From contig RPFO01000080.1 of assembly GCA_009746045.1 (NCBI GenBank), positions 11,632,467 to 11,696,466 on the forward strand: a DNA stretch of 64,000 bases, written 5' to 3'. The DNA is from Mesostigma viride. Taxonomy: Eukaryota; Streptophyta; Mesostigmatophyceae; Mesostigmatales; Mesostigmataceae. Position numbers and translations under genes: made by a program. Each line of letters starts with the position of its first letter. Positions within the stretch are counted from its first letter, which is position 1. This document shows positions 38,166 to 49,800 of this stretch, piece by piece. Below the pieces are notes generated by a model that did not search any database, was not told where the DNA came from, and was given only the letters and a program-made list of their open reading frames with translations.

Positions 38166-38809
38166 ATGTAACGACTAAAAATGTTGTGTTTGCAACAGCC
38201 TCAGTATCAACATTGGTGTGAAAAGATCTTTATACCTGGGTTGGAGTCGCGACAGATAACTTCACGTCCAGAGAAGCAATGAAGATGGATCTTCAACAGT
38301 TAAGGGAATGAGGCCCGGTCTATATGGGATTTAACTTCGCGGAGTTAAAAGTGGCGGGAAAAAATGGACGGTGAGATTGAGGGCCGGTTTTCATCCAACG
38401 GTGAAAAATAACTTGCGGTTTTAACTCACCGGAGATAAAAAATAACTCCAGACGGGCTTGGCCACGGACCCCTGTTATTTTTTTTTCGGAGTTAAAAGTT
38501 AAAAAGGAATAATTGGCGGGAAAACCCTGGTGGTCGGGCTGCTACTACAGACGTGAAGGCTGGTTGCCATAGCTGTGTGTGCCATTGCAGTTTGTAATTC
38601 CGACGATTTCAGTTGCGTATTTAAAGCACGAAAACACTCGGCCATTATGTCTCGCCAGTCATACCACCTTATGCGCAAGCCCGACGAGGACAGGATTGAC
38701 AGGGAGGACTGGAATGATTTGCAGGATTTGAAGATGATGCGAAGGCGTACAGGAAAAAGATACGTCTCTCAAGGCGTGGTGCACGTTTCCAAGCCCTACG
38801 TAAGTCGGT

Positions 38810-39382
38810 TTGGCTTGCCGCGAGCTGCTAATGAGAAGCGCACTCGCAACCACGGATGATTCGGGCGAACTGTCGCGTTTGGCCGATGGTTTCGATTCAA
38901 CCAGACGACCAGGGGAGTTGTTGATGGTTGTGTTGGTGCGCTCGATGGTATCGCAATCAAGATTAAAAAAAAACTTCAAGTCGGAGGTAGCGAACCCCAG
39001 GCAGTACTACAATCGTAAGGGGTTTTATGCGCTTGTCATGCAAGCTGTGTGCGATTCGAAATGTCGTTTTCTGTATGGCTCCAACAAATGTTGCGGCAGT
39101 ACCCATGACAGTGTCGCATTTCGTGTCAGCTCTTTGCACACGGCAATGGCACGTGTTGGCCTGCCAGAAGGATTCTACATAGTGGCAGATGAGGCATACA
39201 TCATCAAGCCTTGGCTTGTGACTCCCTACCCAGGAAGGGGTCTCAGCGTCCAAGAGGACGCATGTAACTATTACATCTCTTTGTGCAGGCAGGTCATAGA
39301 GCGTGCATTTGGGATTCTTATTCACCGCTTTGGCATCCTTCACCGTGCATTGACATGTGACCTACGACATGCAACATGCTAG
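38810..39382 (+). pseudogene. PIF/Harbinger DDE transposase, frameshifted and truncated
   Basis: Recognisable blocks: YYNRKGFYALVMQAVCDSKC, STHDSVAF, FYIVADEAYIIKPWLVTPYP and VIERAFGILIHRFGIL (second catalytic Asp and the Glu of the DDE triad). The first Asp block, CVGALDGIAIKI, is encoded at about 38920-38960 in another frame, just before an A9 run, so a frameshift splits the gene. An upstream ORF (38575-38859) may be the remains of the N-terminus. The helix-turn-helix part and the C-terminus are missing. It catalysed cut-and-paste transposition when intact. Confidence 0.85.
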
Positions 39383-40057
39383 CCATTTTTTTTTACCCAC
39401 CTTGGTGTATAATGCTTGAGTGTGCCACGTGTGGCATGGTGTTTGGTTGCCAGTTTTTTTTACCCACCTTGATGTATAATGCTTGAGTGTGCCACGTGTG
39501 GCATGGTGTTTGGTTGCCAGTTTTTTTTACCCACCTTGGTGTATGCTTGAGTGTGCCACGTGTGGCATGGTGTTTGGTTGCCAGTTTTTTTTACCCACCT
39601 TGGTGTATGCTTGAGTGTGCCAGGTGTGGCATGGTGTTTGGTTGCCAGTTTTTTTTACCCACCTTGGTGTATAATGCTTGAGTGTGCCACGTGTGGCATG
39701 GTGTTTGGTTGCCAGTTTTTTTTACCCACCTTGGTGTATGCTTGAGTGTGCCACGTGTGGCATGGTGTTTGGTTGCCAGTTTTTTTTACCCACCTTGGTG
39801 TATAATGCTTGAGTGTGCCAGGTGTGGCATGGTGTTTGGTTGCCAGTTTCTTTTACCCACCTTGGTGTATGCTTGAGTGTGCCACGTGTGGCATGGTGTT
39901 TGGTTGCCGGTTTTTTTTACCCACCTTGGTGTATAATGCTTGAGTGTGCCAGGTGTGGCATGGTGTTTGGTTGCCAGTTTTTTTTACCCACCTTGGTGTA
40001 TGCTTGAGTGTGCCACGTGTGGCATGGTGTTTGGTTGCCAGTTTTTTTTACCCACAA
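39383..40057. repeat. 64/67-bp tandem array inside the Harbinger element
   Basis: About ten copies of a unit with CTTGAGTGTGCCACGTGTGG and T8ACCCACCTTGGTG, alternating between TATAATG and TATG joins (67 and 64 bp). It starts right after the transposase homology. Confidence 0.93.
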
Positions 40058-41700
40058 ACGGTGAGGATGAGAATGTTGCCTAATCCCGCTATTGTAATGT
40101 CAAAAAGGATGCATGTGCAATGGTAGTCATCACAGTTGTCAAACTTAACCCCTAAATGGGCAGAAATACTGCCGATGCATCGGCTGTAACTTCACAACTT
40201 AGCAAACCAGATGCCATCCAACCTACCCATATCCAATGGCTGTCCTTGGGGGCCAAGCACTAGCATGTGCATGAGTTGCTCTTCGGGTTGATACATCACA
40301 ACCTTACATATATTCAGAGTAGGCCATGTATAACTACCGTCAAAGTCAGGGCGGTCAAGACGCGCGTTTTCAGTTTTGGTAGAATGTGCATTTTGAATCA
40401 TGTTATAAGAACTAGGCACCTACCACTTCAGGGATGATAAACAATTAGTTGCTGAGCAGTTTGAGCCATTGGGGTCATCACTTGGTTGGGTATACCAGCA
40501 GCTACACCCAGTACAGCCCATAGGGGTACCGTTGGTAAAAAGCAACCAAGGGGGTAGGGCTTGGCATACTACCTACTAATAAGGCCACCAACCATGCCAT
40601 AAAATACATTTCCCTTCCACAGTGATGGGGAAACATAACTGCATCATCACACTGCCCTTACATGGCACCTATGTGCAGGTGCCACCTTGTCCATGCACGT
40701 AGGTAACGTGGTACGGACACCCTACGCAAGGCATGCATTCTAGGAGGCAGCCACCAACAAACTAGTGATGTTAAGCCTATTTCAGCTTGCCCTAGCAAGG
40801 ATAAACTAGGCCTAAGCTGCTATAGCTTGCCCGGTGATGGCCAGCACACCTGGTGGCACATGCTCACTGACAATGGGAAGCTTCTACTCACCGGTTACAT
40901 GCTTGATGATGCCACAGAGACCAGCCAACTGCCTCACACTCATGCAATATGTGTGTGGGAAATGTATAACAAACATATATGGAGGTATTCAAACCCATAC
41001 AGCCGCTAAAACTTATCACCATCACACTATGGCAGGTCAACTGACTGAGGGAGGCATCTAAGAATGGTGTTTTAGGAAGGGGCCAGGCCATGGTCAAGAA
41101 AGAACATGAATAATGCAAAAAGAATGTGCTACACAAGCTAGAACGTATACATAAACGTCATACGTCGACAAGGAAACGATAACTCAGCTTTACCTGGCAT
41201 GGCTGGCATTACCTTAGCCCAGGCGGTGGCCGCAAAATGGCGCATTGCGGCACGCCAAAGTTGTGCAGCATGGTCGCTAGATTCGGCGATTTCTGGCCAC
41301 CCTTGCAAGTTTACGACTACAAATCATCATAAAAAGTAAAAAGAAACCGATATATCCTTTAAAATACGCTGCTCGGATGCTTAATTTCGTCAATTAGGAC
41401 ATGCCCGAAACGCGCTTTTTCTCTCATCGTCCACTTCGGCGTTTTCCCATGGGCGACTCCGCATGGCACGCCATGATTTCGCGCTTCGGGTGGCAGCAAT
41501 GGTCCATCTCCTTCGGCATTGTCCGCCATGGCTGGCGACCGCGGGTCAGCTTCCCCTTCCCCGCCGTCAGTGTTTTGGGTTTAATTGCCTGTAATTGCCT
41601 GATTGCCCGGGCACGGAGCTGGCGCCACGTCATCGACTTGGCGGGAACCACTCTACTTGCGGTCCAGACAGTTCAGTTTCGTATAGACTGAAATTTTTAC
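40058..41700. other. Non-coding 3' part of the Harbinger element
   Basis: No ORF of note. 40590-41350 aligns by eye with 22200-22990 of the TTAA-flanked element, pointing to a shared ancestor or exchange between elements. Confidence 0.65.
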
Positions 41701-42325
41701 CTCCGGACCCAATTTTCAGCTAAAAATGACCGGTTCGGTTTTAACTTAAATCCGTATAGACCGGGCCTGAGTCCCCACCCTTGTTAGACACAACAGACAA
41801 GTTATATCCAAGTCGACTATCTGTTGAAGTTATAGTTGACTTTTAGCAAGGGTTGTTTGATTGATGAAACAAGGAAACCCTTGACTTACACCATAGCTTT
41901 AGCTCTCACGTATGCACACATGCACGACCTCCACAAACAGGATAAAAGTCATCGTGCATGCAGAGTCGGCTCAATCCTAACCCGAAAGGACCAATCAAAT
42001 GTGAGGATCACTCAAGGTAAGATCCTGTCCTCAGAATCCACAACACAACACAAGGCCAGCACTACAGAATCTCCGTGACCTGGAACCAGATCCCCCAGGT
42101 ACAACAGCCTTAAAGAGAACTATGACTGGCTGAACTAAACCATGCAAAGTACCCCACGTGGATCAGGCCACGACCAATGAGGGTAGAACAATAATTCGAA
42201 AGATCTCAGCAGGCCCAATATCAATCCTACGTCGAAGCCTCCTAACTTTCCAAATAATTGTCTCCAAGAACTCATAATAAGATCAACAGTAGGAAAACTT
42301 TGGATGTAACATTTGGTTCATTACA

Positions 42326-42680
42326 CCCGCCTGATGTTAGACGCCGCAAGGCCCGCACCTTCAAAGAACAGCTAGTAGAGGACATGGGGGGCCTATGCCT
42401 CTCCGTGATTTGGAAGAAGATGATGGACAAGGCCAAGTGGGCCCAGGTCGTAGAGGACAACGAGCCCCCCCCCGTGGGGAAGCGCCCGCGTGTGCAAACC
42501 CGCGGGAGACACGCCAGACAGCTCCCCTAGGGTAGCGGGATGTTGTTTAGATAGATGTTGATGTAGTTAGTGATGTGGTTAGTGATGTAGTTAGTGATGA
42601 TGTTTGATGTTGTAGGTAGATGATGTAGATAGATTAGACCGGTAGGACTGTTTGCACCCATCCATCCTCCCATCCATTTT
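42326..42680 (+). pseudogene. LINE copy B, 3' end
   Basis: After LTR-3 the LINE resumes with DVRRRKARTFKEQLVEDMGG and KRPRVQTRGRHARQLP, then a stop at 42528-42530 and a 3' UTR (GTGATGTAGTTA repeats, CATCC repeats, T7). Same C-terminus as copy A. Confidence 0.87.
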
Positions 42681-43363
42681 TTTAAAATCATATTTATGGT
42701 CCCCCATCATAACTGGATTTTTATCACATGCCTAGGTATGGTTTCCAGAAAAGTGCCCTTTTGGGGTGTCATGTCCCCTTAATGAATGATAAACTCAGGT
42801 ATATATTTAGTGTGGCAACTAATAACATGCCTGGATGCATGGCGGTACAATGTCGTGTAAGGACTAAAGTATTCGTCTGAGAGGAAAGGTGCGAAGACCG
42901 CGCACGCCGTGTGGCTGTCTGCATGTAGGAAGACCTGCATCGGCTGCATGGAGGGAGGACGCCGAGCATTAAGGGCGCCGGCCATCTGGTTTCTAGTAGA
43001 CTATACTAGATGACGTGAGAGGGAAAATGTGATGGTCCACACACCGGCCTGTTGCACAACGAAACGTGAAGGTGTTCATTATGCTCGGTGTGCAAAGGCA
43101 GTCCGCGTTCTCTTGCTACGTTAGCTCCTACACGTGAAGCTTTGCTGGTATAGTGCTTCCCCCATGGACATGGGCCTGTATTATTGTAATCAAGTTGACT
43201 CGATCACCTTGTACAAATGTGCTAAATTGTGCTGGGCAACAGTTCTTGAACTTATGGTCTTTCGCATAGGTTGTGTACGAGCTCAGGGTAGGCTCCGGGT
43301 GCAACACTGTCATGGAGTAATCACAGGGCTAGCTTTTGTTCATTGTGCAAATCAGATCAAACA
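42681..43363. other. Intergenic, no feature recognised
   Basis: Between the LINE 3' end and the stop of the GST gene. It would contain the GST 3' UTR; no clear poly(A) signal was identified. Confidence 0.5.
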
Positions 43364-44428
43364 CTAGCTTTGTGTGGCTGGGGCCTGATCGAAATCCGCG
43401 GGAGAATGGCGCTCGGTGAGGTCACCTGGGTACATGCCGTTCACGCGCAAGCCTCGCTTGACCGCATCACGGGATCCAACAGTGCCCAGCCAACGCTGCA
43501 CGTTTTTGTACTCGTGCAGACTCAGAAACTTGGCGGCTCCGTAGCCGACCTCTAAGCAACGGATCCAGGGGAAGATTGCCATGTCAGCGATCGTGTACTC
43601 CTCTCCGCACACATAGGTTTTTCCTTCCAGCTGCTTGTCGAGCACGTCGCAGATGCGCTTGGTTTCCATGGAGTAGCGGTCGATGGCGTACTGGATCTTC
43701 ACCGGGGCGTATTTGTAAAAGTGGCCGAAGCCGCCGCCCAGGAACGGCGCAGTGCCCATCTGCCACATGAGCCAGTTCATGCATTCCGTCCTCTGCCGGA
43801 TGTCCTTTGGGATGAAACGGCCGTGCTTCTCGGCCAAGTAAAGCAGGATGGAGCCCGACTCGAACACGCGCAGCGGGGGGTCCATGCTTCGGTCAAGCAC
43901 GGCCGGGATCTTGGAATTTGGGTTAACTTTCACAAAGTCGGACCCGAACTGATCCATACTAAATATTTTAATACTCCAGGCATCGTAATCGACGCCAAGC
44001 TCCTCGAGCATGATGGTTACCTTTTGTCCGTTTGGCGTGCCTAGCGAGTACAGCTGGATGTCGTGCTTCCCACAGGGAAGGGTTTGCTCCCTACGAGCTC
44101 CGGCGGTGGGCCTGTTCATCCCTCCCATCATCTCGCCCTGAGGAGGCGTCCATACGTCCGGTACCTGGTACTCAGCAGGCAGCGAGGGGGGCTTGTCAGC
44201 CATGCTAGCAAATATGGCCTGTTGCGAATTCTTGGTTTTCCCTTTCGAGGCAAAGCCAGATGTATGTCGACTGCGAGGCGGGCAAGCGTTGCGATTGTTG
44301 TTGGAATGCGCAAATCTCTTAGGGGTGCTCCAGCTTGTTCTGACAACCGACGCTGCACGAACGCAGACTGGGTACAGCATTGCACCCGTAGCCGAGCTTC
44401 TCGCATGGCATGGCTTGCTTAAGAGCAA
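43364..44428 (-). CDS. Nu-class (YghU-like) glutathione S-transferase with N-terminal extension
   Basis: 354 residues, one uninterrupted exon. Residues ~76-345 align closely with bacterial YghU as I recall it: LPCGKHDIQLYSLGTPNGQK (with the active-site Thr-Pro-Asn at ~131-133), VNPNSKIPA, FESGSILLYLAEK, NWLMWQMGTAPFLGGGFGHF, GEEYTIADMAIFPW. YghU-type enzymes bind two glutathiones and act as disulfide reductases/peroxidases. The first ~75 residues contain no Asp or Glu and many Arg, Ser and Ala, which suggests a chloroplast or mitochondrial transit peptide; the second ATG (MADKPPS, residue 76) would give a cytosolic form. Absence of introns contrasts with TFB2 and may reflect retroposition or transfer from bacteria (inference). 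No upstream regulatory motif was identified. Confidence 0.92.
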   Translation of the reverse strand: MLLSKPCHARSSATGAMLYPVCVRAASVVRTSWSTPKRFAHSNNNRNACPPRSRHTSGFASKGKTKNSQQAIFASMADKPPSLPAEYQVPDVWTPPQGEMMGGMNRPTAGARREQTLPCGKHDIQLYSLGTPNGQKVTIMLEELGVDYDAWSIKIFSMDQFGSDFVKVNPNSKIPAVLDRSMDPPLRVFESGSILLYLAEKHGRFIPKDIRQRTECMNWLMWQMGTAPFLGGGFGHFYKYAPVKIQYAIDRYSMETKRICDVLDKQLEGKTYVCGEEYTIADMAIFPWIRCLEVGYGAAKFLSLHEYKNVQRWLGTVGSRDAVKRGLRVNGMYPGDLTERHSPADFDQAPATQS

Positions 44429-46563
44429 CCATGTGCGGCATTCATCATCCGGCTGCTACGCGGATACTCTGCACACTGTCGCGCATCGGTAGAATTGGTT
44501 TCGGAAGCCACGTGTCCCCGTCGTGGACGTATCATCGCGTTGGAGCATTTCCCGCGTATTCGCCAGAAGGTGCAGCACACGATGCGTGGCAAGTAACAAC
44601 AGTCGGCCTGCGTTTGCTCCAGTAGTAATTAGTGCCGGCAATTTGTCCAATTCCTTGTTTGGCCCACAACAGCCGTTTTGGATCCCCTACTAACAACCCT
44701 GTCGGACCACCGGCGTGGGAATAAACTCAACTCAACTCAACTCAACAACAGTGGTACGGTACACCATGCAAGGATTCAAAAGCATGGCAAATTTTCCTTG
44801 TTACTCTGGTGCTTTCCGCCCACCTTGTACGGCTTTTTTTCTAGTTTGCACAACCGTCAGGACTATTTGTCTAGTATGTAGTATCTGGTATGTGTAGCGT
44901 ACCGTAGTCAGGCCCAATTTCAGGCCTCCGTGACTTTACACGAAGCTTTTACAAAGACTACTCCCGCGGTTTCTGACTTACGATGAGTGACTGCACCGAG
45001 CTCCGCACCGTGAGAAAAGCCATGCCGGGCAATTGCTTGCCGTTGCATGGCAGCAACGGCTTGTTACGTGAGTGATGTTACGGTATAAAGAGCTGATTGC
45101 TGAAGAAGGTAATTAGTGCTGATTGTGTAGCCGCCGAAGGAAAGGATTTTTCTAAAAGGAAGGTTGTCCTCATTTGAATGGGGAAAAGAAAAAAGGAAGA
45201 GCCCCTGCCTGGCAAGGTAACTATGTCATCATTGTCTGTTGCCGATAATGTCATGGTTTGTGTGTTTAGCACGTCAATCCCACTTGCGGTCTTTTCGCGT
45301 GGCAAGAAAGCTGTGTAATTATTTGCCCGCTTTTTGTGCAACATTGCCAATATCCGATGGCTTCTTCTATTGTGTTATCTACCAGGCCAATATGAAGATA
45401 ACCGACATGTACAAGGTAATCGCTGTGTGGGAGCGTTGGTTACTTTTAAACTAGGATTTATACCCTGGGAAACTTTGGCATTTTCGATTTGCATTCTGTG
45501 TACGTGCCGTCATGACAGCTTTGCTTCATGACATTGTTTCGTGCGCTAAGCTTTCATCACCAAGTTTCTCAGGGCTACAGCAGAAAGCTCTGTCATTTAC
45601 TGGCATTGAGGCTCGCTCGGCTTTTCGGTACCACCATGGCATTGTCTGCGCATGGGATGTCTTCGGGCAATGAGAAGCACTGCCCGTTGGCTGTCCACGT
45701 TCTTGCTGTTTTTGCCATGTATCGGTCTGCATCCACCAGTCCATTGGCTAGCGTCTACTAGGCTGGCAAGCTTAGCTGTCAAGCTGTCAATTCCCGCTTA
45801 GCGTCTCAGGTTTTCCCCGACTCCGCCTGCCCCCATCCCAAGTCCCAGCCTTCCGGGGAGAGAGACTCTGATGTTACTGGCTCAGGCTCAGAGGAATGAG
45901 TTAGTAAAACTATTAGAGTAAGCATAATTATTAACAGGTTTCGGGTGGCCCTGGTTTTTGTAGGAGGGCCTGCTTGTGTTGCTGTGCTCGAAGTTAAGGT
46001 GTCAGCGAGCCTACTTGGTGCCCTGCTCCTGCCAATTCACGGGGTGCCCTGCCCTGCTATGTCCACGGGGTGCCCTGCCCTGCTATGTCCGAGTGACACC
46101 CTCGCGCAGCCTGGAACCGATGAACCTTTTTGGTGGATGGCGGATGGGTGCTTTGTATCAAAAGCGCATGTGTACGTCGCGCACGTGTACACACATGTGC
46201 AGTCATCGTCTCATCAAAGCATGCAGCACGTGCACTATGCTTGTCATATCGACTCGTGCCCTCATAACCTGCACAACCTTGTCTTCCTCTTTATTTTCTT
46301 TTCTTCCGCCTCGCTCCATTTCTGGCCCTCTCTCATGTGTACTCGTTCATGTGCATCCGTAGCATGTTCACGGTTATACGCTCTGGGCATGCATTACTTG
46401 CCCATGCGCATTTATTGAATGTGACCCTTTCTTTCCAAACCATCATCTGGTCTCTCGTCAGTGGTTGCTTGTACGCCCCTTGGTTGCTTATATGCCACTT
46501 GGTTGCTCGTATGCCCCTTGGTTGCTTATATGCCCCTTTGCCTGTCGCCGCTATCTCTGGCAG
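44429..46563. other. Intergenic region, no gene recognised
   Basis: Holds a CTCAA repeat (44725-44745) and short unrelated ORFs. Text duplications such as GGGGTGCCCTGCCCTGCTATG (46039-46086) occur. Earlier exons of the plus-strand gene that follows could lie here but none is supported. Confidence 0.5.
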
Positions 46564-46819
46564 CCGCAGCGGCCGCCTTCGCAGCAAGCGACCGAGGGGG
46601 CCGCAGCGGCACCTTCAACTGGCCCCATCACATCTGCGGGGGGGCCACCATTCCCACTGTCCCAGGGTCCTGGGCAATCGTCCCAAGGTGTGGGCCAATC
46701 GTCCCAGGGTGCGAGCCAGGGCGGTGGCGTGCCGTGTATCGAGTCGTACGTGCGAGGGGACCACCTCGCCCACTTCTACCAGACGGCCCTCGACATCGAG
46801 GGCGAATACAAGTTTGGGC
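46564..46819 (+). CDS. Unrecognised gene, exon 1 (5' edge uncertain)
   Basis: Acceptor CTCTGGCAG|CCGCAG after a pyrimidine-rich stretch, donor GGGC|GTGAGT. Encodes a Gln/Gly/Pro/Ser-rich stretch (GQSSQGVGQSSQGASQGGG), then the conserved-looking YVRGDHLAHFYQTALDIEGE. A partial second copy follows at 46891-46952. Confidence 0.55.
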
Positions 46820-49800
46820 GTGAGTGCTCCCCTGCATCCTCCCCCCTACACCTTCCACGCTTGACCCTTAAACTTTGACCCCTACAACAGTGGGAGGGGA
46901 CGACCTCGCCCACTTCTACCAGATCGTCCTCAACATCGAGGGCGAATACAAGGTTGGGCGTGGGCGCTCTCTTCCCTGAACCCTAATGATCTTGCACCCT
47001 AAATCCTTTTAAGGCCATAACCCCTAAGACCCTATAACCCTATAACTCTGTGACCCTAAAACCCTACAACACTATAACCCTAGAACCCTAGAACCCTAGA
47101 ACCCTAGAACCCTAGAACCCTAGAACCCTAGAACCCTAGAACCCTAGAACCCTAGAACCCTAGAACCCTAGAACCCTAGAACCCTAGAACCCTAGAACCC
47201 TAGAACCCTAGAACCCTAGAACCCTAGAACCCTAGAACCCTAGAACCCTAGAACCCTATAGCCCTATAACCCTATAGCCCCATAACTCTATAACCCAATA
47301 ACCCTGTAACCACATAACCCTGTTACCCTATAGCCCCATAACTCTATAACTCTATAACCCTGTAACCCTGTAACCCTGTAACCCTGTAACCCTATAACCC
47401 GATAACCCTATAACCCTATAACCCTATAACCACATAACCCTGTTACCCTGAATCCTTGAACCCTATCGCTAGCCTGCGGACGGTACCCCGATTGGTCCCC
47501 TTCCGTACCAGCGGACGTGCACACGTGGGCACATGGCCCTATGGGCACATGGCTCTATGGGCACATGGCTCTATGGGCACATGGCTCTATGGGCTCATGG
47601 CTCTATGGGCACATGGCTCTATGGGCTCATGGCTCTATGGGCACATGGCTCTATGGGCTCATGGCTCTATGGGCACATGGCTCTATGGGCACATCCGTGT
47701 GTTCATGGGGCGTGTATGGGTGCGTCCTTCTTGGCATGTTGGGTGTGTTTATATCGGTGTGTTTATATGGGCCTATTGATTTTTTGGCGCCGGGTATCTG
47801 GCTAATGTTTCACGAATACGGGGAATCGATCGCGAATGCCCAATTCTACAACATCACGTGTATGACCGGTCTATGTGGATGGCATCGCATCCATCACCCG
47901 TGTTCTGAGGGCCTGCCGCGCCCCATGCCCATCCGTTGGCTCATGGTTGGTGCGTAGCGGGGGACTAATTATGCGCATTCTCCCAATCAGTGAGACAACA
48001 AGCGCAGGCCAGAAATGAGGAGAATCTGGACCATGGTAGCTTGAGCCTGCTGTTATCTTCTCCGCATGTGTTGAGTCGTTATGGATGATGGAAGTGGGGA
48101 GATGGAAAATGTCTGGTGCTCAGGCTGATGCGTCTATTGGCTGAGGTCAAACAATCTCGTTATCTTACACGTGACGTACAGCAGGAATGAGCTATCCGAT
48201 GGCTCCTGACTCAGGTTAGCATCACCCTGTTTCAAACCTTACCCTGGCTTGCACAATGATATAGTAGTACATGTTTACAATGCACTATAACCAGCTAGAG
48301 TCACTGTAAACATTGCCCTGGCTTTCTCAATGATGTACATCAAAGAGACAACCAGCGCAGGCCAGAAATCGGGAGAATCCGGACCATGGTAGCTCGAGCC
48401 TGCCGTTATCTTTTCCGCGTTTTCGAGTCGTTCAGGATGATGAAGATGAATGGTGATGGAAATGTGTATCCTTGTGCATGTTTACAATGCACTATAACCA
48501 GCTAGAGTCACTGTATTACTTACCCTGGCTTTCTCAATGATATAGTAGTACATGTTTACAATGCACTATAACCAGCTAGTGTCACTGTATTTGCTCTGGC
48601 TGATAATCTTGTTTTGTGTTGCTGACCGACCGGACGCGGTCGTAATTAATGGCTAATCGTGTGTTGTCTTCATTCTGGCAGAAAAGACCACTCGGCTGGT
48701 GTCGCCAACAACAGTTTTTCATTAGGTGGCTGTGTTTTATTGTCCTTGCCTCGTTGTCAGACAAGGCCACGCTCCGGTTGGTGCATGCGCTGCAGGCATC
48801 AAGCATATCGTCGTCAGAAATCTGGTATATTGTCGTCAGAGATCTAGTGTATGACATAGTAGCAGTCTAGCATGTGACAGTGTGTGTGGCTCTTGCGTAT
48901 GTGACAGTGTATGTGGCTCTTGCGACGGGTTCTCTTCGTCTAATTTTGGCAGACAAAAACGCGCTCCAGCTGGTGGATGCGCTTCGGGTGGAGGGCAAGA
49001 TGTTGCTGTGGTGAGTGCTGATTCAAATCGGTTTAAGATTGGGTTAAATGGGTTGTTATAGTGACCAACTTAAGCTCACACTTGGGGGTCAACCCAGCGG
49101 GCAATGCGCTGCTGCGGCGAGCACTGGTTCAAGTTATATTACAATTGGTAGTTATAGTAACCAACTTTTGTTCGATTAGGGGTGAACAATGTGGGAAGAT
49201 GCTGCTGTGGCGAAGCCGTCGGTTCAACTTGATTTAGATTGGGCAGCTGTAGAAACCAAGTCTAGCTTCAGTTGGGGTGTAGGAAAGATGTTGCTGCGGT
49301 GCACAGTCGGTGTGCTGTGGTAAACGAATTGCTCCCAGAGTGGGCTGTCCGTACGGAACACGTTGCGACCATTTCGTTCTGGGTACACATGGTGAGGCAT
49401 ACTTAGCCGAGTATGGTGTAAATGAAGAGCGACACAGGTGCCTATTCGTATGCCCAGGACGAGTAACTGGCTCAATTTGTGCGGATTGAAAGGGGTCCCT
49501 CAAGGGTAGGCTCGCTTCCCTATATAATCGCTCATCATGGCTAATCGCCCATCATGGCTAACTGCTCATCGTGGATTATCACTTGCCGTGGCTAATTGCT
49601 CATCGTGGCTAATCGCTCATCATGGCTATTCACACATCGTGGCTTATCGCTCATCGTGGCTAATCGCTCATCGTGGCTAATCGCTCATCGTGGCTATTCA
49701 CTCATTTTGGCTAATCGCTCATCGCGGCTAATCACTCATCGTGGCTAATCGCTCATCTCGGCTAATCGCTCATCGTGGCTAATCGCTCATCGTGGCTAAT

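Larger units (their letters stand above)
38312..41767 (+). mobile_element. PIF/Harbinger-type DNA transposon inserted in the LTR-3 LTR
   Basis: 3456 bp with inverted ends GGCCCGGTCTATA/TATAGACCGGGCC and 3-bp duplication tga. It carries remains of a DDE transposase, a 64/67-bp tandem array (39383-40057) and ~1.3 kb of non-coding sequence related to the TTAA-flanked element at 21768-23489. Harbinger transposons use a 3-bp target duplication and a DDE_Tnp_4 transposase, both of which fit. Confidence 0.9.
31573..42325 (-). mobile_element. LTR-3: LTR retrotransposon with decayed interior, nested in LINE copy B
   Basis: LTRs 31573-32275 (703 bp) and 38167-42325 (700 bp once the Harbinger insertion is taken out) start TGTAACGACT and end TTACA, with only a few differences. 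The flanks are ccccc and cccgc (an imperfect 5-bp duplication). On the minus strand the primer site next to the 5' LTR is TGGTATCGGAGG, close to the initiator-Met tRNA type, and a polypurine tract GAGGGGGAGATA lies next to the 3' LTR. The 5.9-kb interior has no long ORF. Young LTRs with a non-coding interior resemble LARD-type non-autonomous elements. Confidence 0.88.
38167..42325 (-). repeat. LTR-3 5' LTR, split by a Harbinger transposon
   Basis: LTR parts are 38167-38311 and 41768-42325, with the tga target duplicated around the insertion. Removing the insertion restores the sequence found in the other LTR (…AATGAGTCCCC…). Confidence 0.88.
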
